Source: Candidatus Peregrinibacteria bacterium Greene0416_19
Lineage (GTDB): Bacteria > Patescibacteriota > Gracilibacteria > Peribacterales > Peribacteraceae
DNA: 43,760 nucleotides
NCBI GenBank assembly: GCA_007375735.1
Contig: VMEW01000012.1
Coordinates: 1-43,760, forward strand
Reading direction: 5' to 3'
Shown: positions 30,509 through 40,693 of the stretch, one piece after another
Layout: the number at the start of each line of letters is the position of its first letter
How positions within the stretch are numbered: the stretch's first letter is position 1
Notes under the pieces: model-generated
What the model saw: only the letters and a program-made list of their open reading frames with translations
What the model was told of the DNA's origin: nothing
The model's database searches: none
Program-made: the position numbers and the translations under genes

Positions 30509-32260
30509 ATGGACCCCGTCGCGGAGATCAAAAGTCGGCTCTCGATCGAGGATCTCGTGGGATCCTACTGTCAGCTGCACAAGAAAGGCCGTAATTTGGT
30601 GGCCCTCTGCCCGTTCCACAATGACTCGCGTCCCAGTTTTCTCGTCTCGCCGGACAAGGGGATCGCCTGGTGCTTCGCATGTCAAAACGGCGGCGACATC
30701 TTCAGTTTCTATCAGGCGATCGAAAAAGTGGACTTCCCCCAGGCGCTGAAGGACCTGGCGCAACGCACGGGAGTGACGCTCCCCGATCGTGTGCAACATG
30801 CCGGCCCGGGGCGGGACGAGAAAGATCGTGTCCGGGAGTGTCTGACTGCCGCGCTGCGGTTCTTCCGTGAGCAGCTTGTAGCATCGGATCTGTCGAAGGC
30901 GTATCTGCAAAGCCGCGGCGTGCCGGCCGATCAGGTGGAGCGGTTCGAACTGGGGTACGCGCCGGATTCATTCACCGCCACCTACGATCACCTGCTCAAG
31001 CAGGGGTTCAGTCGCAAGGAGATCGTCGCGGCCGGACTGGGCGTTCAGCGCGAACTGGCCGAAGAACGCATCTACGACCGTTTCCGCAATCGCCTCCTCT
31101 TCCCTATCCATGATCACCAGGGAGGGCTGATCGGCTTCGGCGGACGCACGCTGGGAGACGATGATGCCAAGTACATCAACTCCAGCGACGGTATTCTCTA
31201 CCACAAGTCGGCCGTGCTCTTCGGTCTGCACCATGCCAAGGAGGCGATGCGGGAGTCCGGACGGATCATTCTGGTCGAAGGATACTTCGATGTCCTCGCC
31301 TGTCACCGGGTGGGGGTTCATCACGTCGTTGCCACGAGCGGCACGGCCCTCACCGAGCAGCATGTGAAGATCCTCAAGCGGCACGTCGACACGGTCGTGC
31401 TGTGCCTGGACCAGGACAGTGCCGGCCGCGAGGCGGCCGAGCGCGCGTTCATGCTCCTGAGCGCGGAGGGTCTGCACGTCCAGTCGGTCTCCCTCCCCGA
31501 CAAGGATCCCGGCGATGTGGTGCAGACGGACGCTGCTCTTCTGCGCGAGCAGCTGACTGGCGGCGCCATTCCGTACTTCGACCAGGTGCTGCATCGGCTG
31601 CGGGAGCGCGATCTGACTGATGCCGTGCAGAAGCGGGACGCTCTCCAGTGCGTCCTGCGCCTCCTGTCGGCGCTCCCGTTCGCTGTGGAACGCGATGACT
31701 ATGCGGGCAAGGCCGCCGCCGCGCTCCACACGACCGAGTCGGCACTCCAAGAGGACATGCGCGTCGGGCAGTCGAGGCAGACGAATGTCGCCCCGCTCGG
31801 CGGGGCGCACCTTCCGGTCCTGCCCGGCAACGTCTTCTCCGCAGCCGAGATCACGTTGTGCCTGTTCCTCTTCTACCCCCGCCTGCGCACCCTGCTGCCG
31901 GAGCTCATCCCGCCGGAGCAGGGGATGGCGGCCGCCCTCTACAGGGCACTGCAGACGGCGCCCGCCGACGCGCTCACAGTACGGGTGGAGGAGTTGGATT
32001 TGCCGGACGAGGTTCGCGGGCAGGTGCTCGTCCTCCAGCTCTTTGGAGAGGAACATGGCTTCGCGGACTGGTCCGAATCCATGGCTGTCCGCGAGATTCG
32101 CCAAAACTGCTCAGTCTCCAACCGTGAACACCTGCGCGCAAAGCAGCAGGAGATCGCGCGTCGCCTTCTTGCCGCGCGTCAGGAAGGCAGGACCGAGGAG
32201 GAGGCGCTGCTGCAGACGCAGTATCTGGAGATATTGAAACTGGGGAGGATGACGCCCTGA
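30509..32260 (+). CDS. dnaG: DNA primase DnaG
   Basis: The 583-residue primase makes RNA primers at replication forks. The CHC2 zinc finger is complete (Cys34, His37, Cys55 and Cys58 in CPFH and CFAC). A catalytic core follows, with Toprim motifs ILVEGYFDVL near 255 and CLDQDSAG near 302. The C-terminal third should bind the DnaB helicase. It is followed by the primary sigma factor gene, the classic dnaG-rpoD order of the macromolecular synthesis operon, with a hairpin in the gap. It is the housekeeping enzyme, in contrast to the split primase-like genes at 1594-3833. Confidence 0.94.
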   Translation: MDPVAEIKSRLSIEDLVGSYCQLHKKGRNLVALCPFHNDSRPSFLVSPDKGIAWCFACQNGGDIFSFYQAIEKVDFPQALKDLAQRTGVTLPDRVQHAGPGRDEKDRVRECLTAALRFFREQLVASDLSKAYLQSRGVPADQVERFELGYAPDSFTATYDHLLKQGFSRKEIVAAGLGVQRELAEERIYDRFRNRLLFPIHDHQGGLIGFGGRTLGDDDAKYINSSDGILYHKSAVLFGLHHAKEAMRESGRIILVEGYFDVLACHRVGVHHVVATSGTALTEQHVKILKRHVDTVVLCLDQDSAGREAAERAFMLLSAEGLHVQSVSLPDKDPGDVVQTDAALLREQLTGGAIPYFDQVLHRLRERDLTDAVQKRDALQCVLRLLSALPFAVERDDYAGKAAAALHTTESALQEDMRVGQSRQTNVAPLGGAHLPVLPGNVFSAAEITLCLFLFYPRLRTLLPELIPPEQGMAAALYRALQTAPADALTVRVEELDLPDEVRGQVLVLQLFGEEHGFADWSESMAVREIRQNCSVSNREHLRAKQQEIARRLLAARQEGRTEEEALLQTQYLEILKLGRMTP

Positions 32261-32264
32261 CGGA

Positions 32265-32356
32265 GGATTCCGACGATTCCGAGGAGTCCAAAGAGTCCGA
32301 TGATGAGCCCCTGACAATCCTTGGATTCTCCGGCATCGTCGGTATCATCGGAATCC
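32265..32356 (+). other. Imperfect hairpin between dnaG and the sigma factor gene
   Basis: Arms 32265-32277 and 32344-32356 pair over 13 bases with one G-U. The intervening DNA repeats GATTCCGA/GAGTCC-type units. It could be a terminator, or an RNA-processing site like the one between dnaG and rpoD in enterobacteria; the latter is analogy only. The rest of the 193-base gap shows a TACCCT at 32401 and AGGAGG at 32416, neither at a useful distance from the start. Confidence 0.4.
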
Positions 32357-32453
32357 TTCAGAAAGGTCAGAATGCCCTTCCACAGTCTGGGGTTTTTCTC
32401 TACCCTGTCTCCGTCAGGAGGGCTGCACGTCGCCCGTCTTTCATCTGTTCCCT

Positions 32454-33929
<1,476 letters not shown>

Positions 33930-33953
33930 TTTTTCAACGGTTTCAATAAATGT

Positions 33954-33978
33954 GGCCGGGAGAAACGATCCCCCGGCC
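33954..33978 (+). terminator. Hairpin between convergent genes
   Basis: GGCCGGG (33954-33960) pairs with CCCGGCC (33972-33978). The following CCGTGCTGCT is complementary to the family A repeat module. The hairpin sits between rpoD and the converging 34003 gene. Confidence 0.55.
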
Positions 33979-34002
33979 GTGCTGCTGATGAGTGGAATTG
34001 AT

Positions 34003-34524
34003 TTACTTCGCCCACAGCCAGAGGGCCAGAGCTGCGAATACGATGGCGCAGCTCTTGTAGACCACGAACCAGCGGAAGGCCGTTTTCCAAGCCTTGCCGG
34101 CTTCCACCGCGTCGTCCAGCAGCGACGGGCTTGCGTCGCTCATGACGGCGAGTTCCTGAAGTGCGCCGGTTTTCCGTTTCCAGTGCGAAGCGACGATGCC
34201 TGCGCCGATCGCCGCCGCGACGAACACGAGTGCCGCGGCGACGAACCTGACGATCGTGTTCGGAAGGTCTTCCCGGGAATGAAAGAGTCCCCACGTGACG
34301 ATCGGGCCGAAGATCAGGATTTGTCCGATCGTCATCAGGGCAGCCGCAGAGAAGTTGCGTTGAAGCAACTCTCTCTCTTGGGGAGTGTACGGCGGTGTCC
34401 TTTCTGCAAGCAGGCGTTTCCTGATCAGCTTCTGGGTTTGTACTGTCCACCAGAAGCCGATGGGCGCCATGACGACGCCCATGCACATGCAGATAACACC
34501 CAAGATCGTGAACGTCAGTTGCAT
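34003..34524 (-). CDS. Small membrane protein, four predicted helices
   Basis: The 173-residue protein has hydrophobic segments near its N-terminus (LTFTILGVICMCMGVVMAPIG), in the middle (two helices around 60-110) and at the C-terminus (SCAIVFAALALWLW). No family is recognised. The start is ATG 34524, because a strong Shine-Dalgarno GGAGG ends 5 bases upstream, unlike most genes here; the longer in-frame TTG at 34536 would overlap that site. Function unknown. Confidence 0.65.
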   Translation of the reverse strand: MQLTFTILGVICMCMGVVMAPIGFWWTVQTQKLIRKRLLAERTPPYTPQERELLQRNFSAAALMTIGQILIFGPIVTWGLFHSREDLPNTIVRFVAAALVFVAAAIGAGIVASHWKRKTGALQELAVMSDASPSLLDDAVEAGKAWKTAFRWFVVYKSCAIVFAALALWLWAK

Positions 34525-34615
34525 GGAAGCCTCCAATTGAAAAGATCAGCAGCCAGCAGAATGTAAACCATATTTAACCACCATTCAATGCTTTTGGGAG
34601 GGTCAACTCCCTCCG

Positions 34616-34624
34616 TGTTACCAT
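34616..34624 (+). promoter_or_regulatory. Extended -10 promoter of the helicase gene
   Basis: TGTTACCAT ends 6 bases before ATG 34631. Confidence 0.6.
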
Positions 34625-34630
34625 GCACCT

Positions 34631-37600
34631 ATGCATGCTCCTGCACAGGGAACAGCGGCTCGCACGAAGGCCACCCTGACCCTCTTCGAGAGCGAATACA
34701 ACAAACTCAACCCCGCCCAGCGCCGGGCGGTGGATACCATCGAAGGCCCGGTGATGGTGATCGCGGGGCCGGGAACGGGGAAGACGCAGACGGTGGCGAT
34801 GCGGGTGGCGAACATCCTGCGCAGAACGCAGATGCGGCCTTCGAATATCCTCTGCCTCACGTTCTCCGTGAGCGGGGCGACCGCGATGCGCGATCGTCTG
34901 CGGTTGCTCATTGACGCGGATGCGTACGGGGTCACGGTCAGTACCATCCACGGCTTCGCGCAGTCGATCATCGATCAGCACCCGACGGTCTTCGGGGAAT
35001 GGTCCGTGCGGGAACAGCTGGGGGATCTGGAGAAGTATCAGATCCTGAACGGCATTATCGATCAGCTCTCTTCCAGCTCCGCGCTCATCAATCCGAAGGA
35101 CCCGTACGAAAAAGATTCAGATATTCTGTCGCGCATCAGCCAGGTGAAGCGCGAGGGGAAGACGGAAGCGGATCTGGAGCGTGTCGCCGACGAGTTCGAA
35201 CGGCAGATGCAGGGGAAGAGCCGGGAGGGGACCAAGGCACATCAGAAGAACCTGCTCGCCGCCCGCAAGTTCCGCGATTTCGTGGAGATCTTCCGGCGCT
35301 ACCAGGCCGCCTTGCAGGAGAAGCAGCGCTACGACTACGACGACATGATCCTGTCGGTGCTGCGGGCGTTCGGAGAGGAGACGGGGCTGCTGCAGAGTCT
35401 GCAGGAGCGGTACCAGTACGTCCTCGTCGACGAGTTTCAGGACACGAACGGCGCACAGTGGGGGCTCATCGACCGCCTGACGTCTTACGAGACGCTCGCT
35501 CACGATCCGAATCTGTTCGTCGTCGGCGACGACGACCAAGCGATCTACAGGTTCCAGGGGGCGAACATCGCCAACATGCTCTCGTTCCGCGACCGGTTCC
35601 CCGCGGCGCCCGTCATTCCACTCACTGTCAGCTACCGTTCCACGCAGGGCATCCTGGATGCGGCCGAACGATTGATCGGCCACAACACCGAACGACTGGT
35701 GGGAAGGCTGCCCGGACTGGAAAAGCACCTGGTCGCAGTTTCCGGCGAGCCGGGCGTCGTTCCGTTGCTGCATCGCACGCCCAGTGACCAGGCGGAGCCG
35801 TGGTTCATCGCGGACCTCATCGACGATCGACTGCGCACCGGCATGCCGCCGGAGCAGATTGCGGTCCTCACGCGGACGAATGACGAGCTCTTCCCGCTGT
35901 ACGACACCCTGCGCTCCCGGGGGATTCCGGTCCTCCTCCGCGGCAAGAAAGATCTCCTCACGCACCCGCTCGTCGCGCAGGCACTCGCGATCCTGTCAGC
36001 AGTCGATCATCCGGGTCGCGACTCCGCACTCGCTGCGGGGCTCGCGTGCGATTGTTTCGGACTCCACCCGGCCGATCTCAGTCGGATCCATGGCTTTGCG
36101 CGCGAGAACGATCAATCGATCCTCCGCGTTCTCGAATCATTCGATTGGGCAGAGGAACCGAAGCTCACCGACCGCGCAGGCGTCATCCGCGCGCGTGATA
36201 TCATTCTCTCTCTCCATCAAAAAATTCCCATTCGCACGGTGCTCGATACGATCGAGCACCTGTTGCGTGAATGCGGATTGATTCCGACAGCCGACGACGC
36301 GGCGAAAGATCCGCTCGATCTGGCCGCGATCGAATCATTCTTCTCGTTCGTCAAAGCCCGCTGCCTGGAGCGGCCTGCGTATACGTTCCGCGAGTTCCGG
36401 AATGATATCGGCTTCTACGCCGATCCGCTCTACGGCCAGGCGCGGCTCACGTACGAGCTCCCGCATCTGGTCACCTCGGGCGTGCAGCTGCTGACCGCGC
36501 ACCAGAGCAAGGGGCAGGAGTTCCATACCGTGATCCTCGCGAACTTCCGCGACGGGCACTGGGACAAGCGCAAGAAATCTTCCGGGATCGCTCTTCCGGA
36601 AGAACTGCTCTTTGGGTGGGAGAAGGAGACACTTGCCTACGAACAGAACCAGGATGAGCGCCGCCTCGCATTCGTCGCCATGACGCGCGCACGGGCTGCA
36701 TTGATCTTCGTGTGTCCGCGTGAACTGACGGTAGGCGAGAAGAGCCGCCCCATGGCCCCTTCGGCGTTCTTCGCCGAGGCCGGTCCGCTCCCCGAATCCG
36801 ACGCTACACTCCGCGATGCCGCCGCCGCTTCACTGCTGCTGCGACCCGCCGTTCGTGTCTTGGATGAAGAATTGAGAGCGCACCTGCGCGAGCGGCTGGA
36901 GCACTTCGCACTCTCCGCCACCACGCTGCGCCGCTTCCTCCACGACCCGCAGGAATTTTTGAGAATCGATTTATTACGCCAGCCAGAGCAGCTCGACGAG
37001 ACCTCCATCCGCAGACTCGGCTACGGCAGCGCCGTACACTGGGCGCTCCGGCAGTGGGCGACGGCCGCATCGCGCAGGGATCCGTTCGGCGCCGATGCGT
37101 TCATTGATGCGTTCCACTGGTACCTGCGCGAGAAAACCATCCTCACCGAGGCGCAGCGACAGGACTTGCTCTCCCTCGGACGCGAGGCGCTCCCGCTCTA
37201 CTTCCAGGCGCGACTGGAAGGTACTGTACCATTCCTGCACGCGGTCGAGCGCGACTACCGCGCGCGGTTCGGGGATATCGCTCTCAAAGGGAAGATCGAC
37301 CGCATCGACCTGGCGAGCCCGACTTCCGGTCACGCGACCATCATCGATTACAAGACCGGCCGACCCAAGAGTGAGACGGCAATCCGCGGTTCGCTGGATC
37401 CCGGCGTCGTGTCCCGGGGTGACGACGGCGATTACTTCCGTCAGCTCGCCTTCTACGCGCTCCTCCTCGAGCAGGCTGACCCGCTCCTGCAGCCGCAAGC
37501 CTTCGTCCTCGACTTCATCGGGGAGCGGGGGGAGGATCCCATCCAACGCTCCTTCGTTGTGAGCGGCGCGGAGAAAGACGACCTTCGAACACTCATCCGC

Positions 37601-37645
37601 GACGTGTGGGCGAAGATCCAGGCGCTGGAGTTCACGCCGCTGTGA
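34631..37645 (+). CDS. UvrD/PcrA-type helicase with C-terminal RecB-like nuclease
   Basis: The 1004-residue protein is a superfamily 1A helicase. The Walker A is GPGTGKT (46-52). Motif II is VLVDEFQDTN near 265, motif III is GDDDQAIYRFQGAN, and late motifs include LLTAHQSKGQEF and AFVAMTRARAAL. The last 200 residues carry a PD-(D/E)xK nuclease with KGKIDRIDL and TIIDYKTG near 885-912. The arrangement resembles AddA or actinobacterial AdnA/B and suggests double-strand-break processing in recombination. An AddB-like partner is not in the window. The gene's last 13 codons recur as a diverged copy at 39028-39066. Confidence 0.9.
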   Translation: MHAPAQGTAARTKATLTLFESEYNKLNPAQRRAVDTIEGPVMVIAGPGTGKTQTVAMRVANILRRTQMRPSNILCLTFSVSGATAMRDRLRLLIDADAYGVTVSTIHGFAQSIIDQHPTVFGEWSVREQLGDLEKYQILNGIIDQLSSSSALINPKDPYEKDSDILSRISQVKREGKTEADLERVADEFERQMQGKSREGTKAHQKNLLAARKFRDFVEIFRRYQAALQEKQRYDYDDMILSVLRAFGEETGLLQSLQERYQYVLVDEFQDTNGAQWGLIDRLTSYETLAHDPNLFVVGDDDQAIYRFQGANIANMLSFRDRFPAAPVIPLTVSYRSTQGILDAAERLIGHNTERLVGRLPGLEKHLVAVSGEPGVVPLLHRTPSDQAEPWFIADLIDDRLRTGMPPEQIAVLTRTNDELFPLYDTLRSRGIPVLLRGKKDLLTHPLVAQALAILSAVDHPGRDSALAAGLACDCFGLHPADLSRIHGFARENDQSILRVLESFDWAEEPKLTDRAGVIRARDIILSLHQKIPIRTVLDTIEHLLRECGLIPTADDAAKDPLDLAAIESFFSFVKARCLERPAYTFREFRNDIGFYADPLYGQARLTYELPHLVTSGVQLLTAHQSKGQEFHTVILANFRDGHWDKRKKSSGIALPEELLFGWEKETLAYEQNQDERRLAFVAMTRARAALIFVCPRELTVGEKSRPMAPSAFFAEAGPLPESDATLRDAAAASLLLRPAVRVLDEELRAHLRERLEHFALSATTLRRFLHDPQEFLRIDLLRQPEQLDETSIRRLGYGSAVHWALRQWATAASRRDPFGADAFIDAFHWYLREKTILTEAQRQDLLSLGREALPLYFQARLEGTVPFLHAVERDYRARFGDIALKGKIDRIDLASPTSGHATIIDYKTGRPKSETAIRGSLDPGVVSRGDDGDYFRQLAFYALLLEQADPLLQPQAFVLDFIGERGEDPIQRSFVVSGAEKDDLRTLIRDVWAKIQALEFTPL

Positions 37646-37650
37646 AGTGG

Positions 37651-37665
37651 ATCGCAGTGAAAGCC
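37651..37665 (+). repeat. 15-bp direct repeat, left copy
   Basis: ATCGCAGTGAAAGCC here recurs at 38983-38997. The two copies flank the planctomycete-type gene and could be an insertion footprint. Confidence 0.55.
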
Positions 37666-37725
37666 TCGCTCGTATCTGTATTCGTTGGAGGAGGCGCGAC
37701 AGCATTCATACGGTAATGGGCTTTC

Positions 37726-37734
37726 TGGTAGCAT
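37726..37734 (+). promoter_or_regulatory. Extended -10 promoter of the 37742 gene
   Basis: TGGTAGCAT ends 7 bases before ATG 37742. Confidence 0.55.
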
Positions 37735-37741
37735 GCACTCC

Positions 37742-38992
37742 ATGGCTCATGATGCACCGAGGAATACCGAGGGATTTCCTGCAGAGGATGCATTGATCGA
37801 CTCGTCTCTGCTTCCGAAAGAAGTGCCGATTGCATCTTCCGGGGTTCTGCGGAATTTGCTGCGATGGAAATACGCATTCGTTCTTGCCGGGTCGTTGTCA
37901 CTGATAGGGGGCTATCAAGGGTGCCGTTTGCATATCGCAAGGGGCCGTCTGGACGGAGCGCTCGACCGGGCGGAGCGCCAGGAGCCCGGATGGCAGACGC
38001 CAGCCTCCTTCGGGACCGGAATCGGGCTCATGCAGTCTTATGATGCGCACATGGAAGCAGGAGCGATCCAGCGTCGGTTTCCCGTCGGCACGAGTGCTGT
38101 GCAAGGCTGCATCCGCATGGTGGAAGAAGGACGAAAGGCCGGAGAGAACCGCATTTTCGCGGTTCTCATGACACAACTCGGCATCAACCTCACGGCGAAA
38201 CATGTCCTGGAACATGGCTTGGCCAACGGAGACGCCAGGAGCGAATCTCTGGCTGCGCTGCAGCATTTGTTGGAGATGGAAGCTGAGAGGCCGCTGCCGT
38301 TGATGATCCTGCGCCAGGTCCGGGCAGGGAGCTTCAGACAATTGATGAGGTGGAAAGTGGGAGAAATCCAGATCAGGAATATGGTTCCCCGTTCTTCTGT
38401 TTCCTCATTGCTGTCGCAGATTCCCAACGGGAAGGCGCATAATCTGTACCTTGGGATGCGCGCTGGTTTGGCGGATAACAATCTCAGCGCCTTCGTGTCC
38501 GTGTCGTCGGAGTTCGTCACCATCGCCATGACCCCTCCATCCACGCAGCGCATGGATGCATGGAAGGCAGCGGTGGCGACCATTCCGCGACAGTCCTGGC
38601 TGGCCAGGCCGTTTCTGGATGACCTTGCTCGTCACTTCGCGAATACCGGGCATGAGATGAATGGCGTCCGTTCCGCCGTGGCGGCAATCGCGGCGGAACG
38701 TTTCCGGTTGGCCCATGGGCGTTGGCCCGATTCATGGGAGGAGCTCGTGCCGCAGCTGCTCTCCAAGGTTCCCGAAGATTTCCTCGCAGGCGCTCCGCTC
38801 TTTCTGCGGCGGTTGCCGGACGGACTGATCATCTATCCATCCGGCCCCGATGGCACCGACGATGGCGAGGATTTTGTGATCGGAAGAACAGCTGCCCCTC
38901 CGAAACAGGGCTTCCGACTATGGGATCCTGCCCATCGCGGTAAGCAGTCGGGGTCCGACGCACTTAAATCATTCGGGAGGAAATCGCAGTGA
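37742..38992 (+). CDS. Membrane-anchored protein of planctomycete type
   Basis: The 416-residue protein has one membrane helix near 45-62 and an extracytoplasmic remainder. The C-terminal segment AAIAAERFRLAHGRWPDSWEEL, then LPDGLIIYPSGPDGTDDG (about 318-378), matches a motif I know from large families in Planctomycetes and Verrucomicrobia, where its function is unknown. It is unusual in a CPR genome and is flanked by a 15-bp direct repeat and by a duplicated helicase tail, so transfer or insertion is plausible. The start is ATG 37742 on the strength of the -10 box 7 bases before it. Confidence 0.65.
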   Translation: MAHDAPRNTEGFPAEDALIDSSLLPKEVPIASSGVLRNLLRWKYAFVLAGSLSLIGGYQGCRLHIARGRLDGALDRAERQEPGWQTPASFGTGIGLMQSYDAHMEAGAIQRRFPVGTSAVQGCIRMVEEGRKAGENRIFAVLMTQLGINLTAKHVLEHGLANGDARSESLAALQHLLEMEAERPLPLMILRQVRAGSFRQLMRWKVGEIQIRNMVPRSSVSSLLSQIPNGKAHNLYLGMRAGLADNNLSAFVSVSSEFVTIAMTPPSTQRMDAWKAAVATIPRQSWLARPFLDDLARHFANTGHEMNGVRSAVAAIAAERFRLAHGRWPDSWEELVPQLLSKVPEDFLAGAPLFLRRLPDGLIIYPSGPDGTDDGEDFVIGRTAAPPKQGFRLWDPAHRGKQSGSDALKSFGRKSQ

Positions 38993-38997
38993 AAGCC
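38983..38997 (+). repeat. 15-bp direct repeat, right copy
   Basis: Identical to 37651-37665. It spans the stop codon of the planctomycete-type gene. Confidence 0.55.
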
Positions 38998-39069
38998 GAG
39001 CCGGCAGCAACAGATGATTTCGCAGTGGTGTGGGCGAAGATACAGGCGCTGGAGTTCACACCTCTATAA
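38989..39069 (+). pseudogene. Orphan C-terminal tail of a helicase paralogue
   Basis: A 26-codon frame, from a GTG at 38989 overlapping the previous stop, ends in VWAKIQALEFTPL. Those 13 residues equal the end of the 34631 helicase. The codons differ at four third positions, and the stop is TAA instead of TGA. No helicase domain precedes it. I read it as a remnant, though a translated micro-peptide is possible. Confidence 0.6.
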
Positions 39070-39124
39070 TTTGTCTATGGTAAGACAAAAAAATTATAAT
39101 TGATTTATCTATTTTTAATGATAT

Positions 39125-39130
39125 TATAAT
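39125..39130 (+). promoter_or_regulatory. TATAAT promoter of the 39165 gene
   Basis: A consensus TATAAT lies in an unusually AT-rich tract (39064-39135), with TTGATT 19 bases upstream. A leader of about 28 bases contains AAAGGA. This looks like a conventional promoter and Shine-Dalgarno, unlike most genes here. Confidence 0.55.
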
Positions 39131-39164
39131 AAAGTCTGCTCATTCTCACGAAAGGAAAACGACC

Positions 39165-39683
39165 ATGGAAAGCTCGAAAAGGTTGCTGTTTTTGCTGCTC
39201 TGCTTGTTGTTCTGTCTCCCTTTCGGTGTCTGGACGGTGGCGCGCAGTGTTAGCGCCATCCTCTATGAACGGGACTGCGGCGGCCACCTGAAGCGCGCCG
39301 CCGACGCGAACACCATCGAGCTTGCGGACCAGGAGCTGGCCATCGCGGTCCGGTACCTGGAAGCGAACCGCATGACCGAGGGGTACACCTCGATCGTGTA
39401 CACGGTCCCCTCGGAGGACGTGGGGTTCTGGTACAGGAACCTCAAGGCCAGCCTGGAGGAACTGCGGAAGATCCCGAGCGACGCGAGCCAGCTGGAGAAG
39501 AGCAATGTCCTTCTCAAGCTCCGTCAGACTCTCCTGGACCACAAGGGCAGCGGGGAAGAGGTCACCAATCCCGTGGGCATTTCCGTGTTCCCGCACAACA
39601 CGCTCTACATGATCTGGGCGGTGGTCGGGCTCATCCTGTTCATTGTGGGGGCGATCTGCCTCCTTGCCGCTTTGCAGGAGTGA
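39165..39683 (+). CDS. Hypothetical membrane protein, 172 residues
   Basis: It has a hydrophobic N-terminal helix (about 6-32), a soluble middle domain of about 105 residues with charged helices, and a C-terminal membrane helix (LYMIWAVVGLILFIVGAICLLAAL). The middle part therefore probably lies outside the cell between two anchors. No family is recognised. It has its own TATAAT promoter, a Shine-Dalgarno AAAGGA about 8 bases before the ATG, and a strong terminator after the stop, so it is a single-gene unit. Confidence 0.7.
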   Translation: MESSKRLLFLLLCLLFCLPFGVWTVARSVSAILYERDCGGHLKRAADANTIELADQELAIAVRYLEANRMTEGYTSIVYTVPSEDVGFWYRNLKASLEELRKIPSDASQLEKSNVLLKLRQTLLDHKGSGEEVTNPVGISVFPHNTLYMIWAVVGLILFIVGAICLLAALQE

Positions 39684-39702
39684 CGATGTTCTTGAGCAGA
39701 CC

Positions 39703-39728
39703 AACCCCCGGGACGTTCCCGGGGGTTT
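39703..39728 (+). terminator. Rho-independent terminator
   Basis: AACCCCCGGGA pairs with TCCCGGGGGTT over a 3-base loop and continues into a short T run, 20 bases after the stop of the 39165 gene. The A-rich 5' side could serve the converging gene. Confidence 0.75.
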
Positions 39729-39785
39729 CACGAGCATGGAGCAGACGGATCAGGCAACAAGTTTCATTCTTCCGCGCCTTCAGTT

Positions 39786-40085
39786 TCACGCCGGTTCATC
39801 GCTTTTCAGCGCCCCCGGCGGATAGTCCTGGCTCTCCAGAAGTTCACGGATCCGTTGCGACAGGAGCCTCTCAAGCAGGGGGATGTCGTCGAGCTGCTGA
39901 TGCTCCAAAATCATGGAAAGAAACTGGAGCCGGTCGGTCATCCGCTTGCGCTCGTCGGGGTGCATGTCCGGTGCGAGCGGCACTCCCAGCGTCACACGCA
40001 GCTCTTCCCACTCATCCGGGGTGGGCGGCAGCTGCGGCGCAGGCGGTCGCATGTGCCGCTCAAGAGTTTCCAGAAGTCGCTTCAT
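39786..40085 (-). CDS. Hypothetical protein coupled to rdgB
   Basis: The 99-residue helical protein is acidic and leucine-rich at the C-terminus (LLERLLSQRIRELLES) and proline-rich in the middle. No family is recognised. Its ATG overlaps the rdgB stop (ATGA at 40085-40082), so it is co-translated with that enzyme. The role is unknown. Confidence 0.6.
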   Translation of the reverse strand: MKRLLETLERHMRPPAPQLPPTPDEWEELRVTLGVPLAPDMHPDERKRMTDRLQFLSMILEHQQLDDIPLLERLLSQRIRELLESQDYPPGALKSDEPA

Positions 40086-40681
40086 AGGGGAAGGGACGAT
40101 ACCAGGTGATCGCGCAGTTGTCGTACAGCTCTTCCCCGGTGGCTTGTACTATTCTTTTGATCAATAGTGAGGGCTGAGAAGACGCGATCATAGCCATCTG
40201 GTCGGAAACAGGCCGAGATCGGGAGACCCGGCAGATAGTCGGCTTCGAGCGTGTTCGTGATCTCGCCCTCGCAGCGTCCTTCGAAGACGTGCGCCCCTCC
40301 GTCCTGATCGACGTATGCAATGGTGCAGACGAACGCGGCGCGCTTGTTCCGCTCTTTTTTCATGCGTTCCAGGAAGAAGGCGATCCACTCTTCATCCGAA
40401 GCGGCCGGCCCCGCTCCCCACCGGCGCGTATGAATGCCGAGTTCATCATTCAATGCTTCGACGATGATGCCGGAGTCGTCGGCGATGGTCGGGATCTTCG
40501 CTCGCTCGAAGTAGAATTTCGCCTTCAGAATCGCGTTCTCCTCGAAGGTCGAGGCTGTTTCCTTCGGCGACTCGCTGATGCCCACATGCGCTGGTGTCAC
40601 GATGGCGTGCGGGAGGCTGGCGAGAGCTTCCGAGATTTCGATCACCTTGCCGCGGTTGTTGGTGCCGAGGAGGAGGCGCAT
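40082..40681 (-). CDS. rdgB: RdgB/HAM1-family non-canonical purine NTP pyrophosphatase
   Basis: The 199-residue enzyme hydrolyses ITP, dITP and XTP to monophosphates, keeping damaged bases out of nucleic acids. The N-terminal substrate motif LLLGTNNRGKVIEI is clear, followed by TFEENAILKA and the metal-binding ADDSGIIVEAL. GRCEGEI and a late SHRGRAVRQL complete the fold. The start is ATG 40681, because a TATCAT box lies exactly 6 bases upstream; the in-frame start at 40699 has no support. The -10 box overlaps the arm of the palindrome at 40691-40828. Confidence 0.9.
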   Translation of the reverse strand: MRLLLGTNNRGKVIEISEALASLPHAIVTPAHVGISESPKETASTFEENAILKAKFYFERAKIPTIADDSGIIVEALNDELGIHTRRWGAGPAASDEEWIAFFLERMKKERNKRAAFVCTIAYVDQDGGAHVFEGRCEGEITNTLEADYLPGLPISACFRPDGYDRVFSALTIDQKNSTSHRGRAVRQLRDHLVSSLPL

Positions 40682-40687
40682 GCGGGT

Positions 40688-40693
40688 ATGATA
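40688..40693 (-). promoter_or_regulatory. -10 box (TATCAT) of rdgB
   Basis: On the minus strand TATCAT ends 6 bases before ATG 40681, and half of it is supplied by the palindrome arm. Confidence 0.6.

Noticed and set aside
30968..32104. A 378-codon minus-strand frame antisense to dnaG
   Set aside because: dnaG motifs on the + strand are unambiguous; the antisense frame has no family and no start signal.
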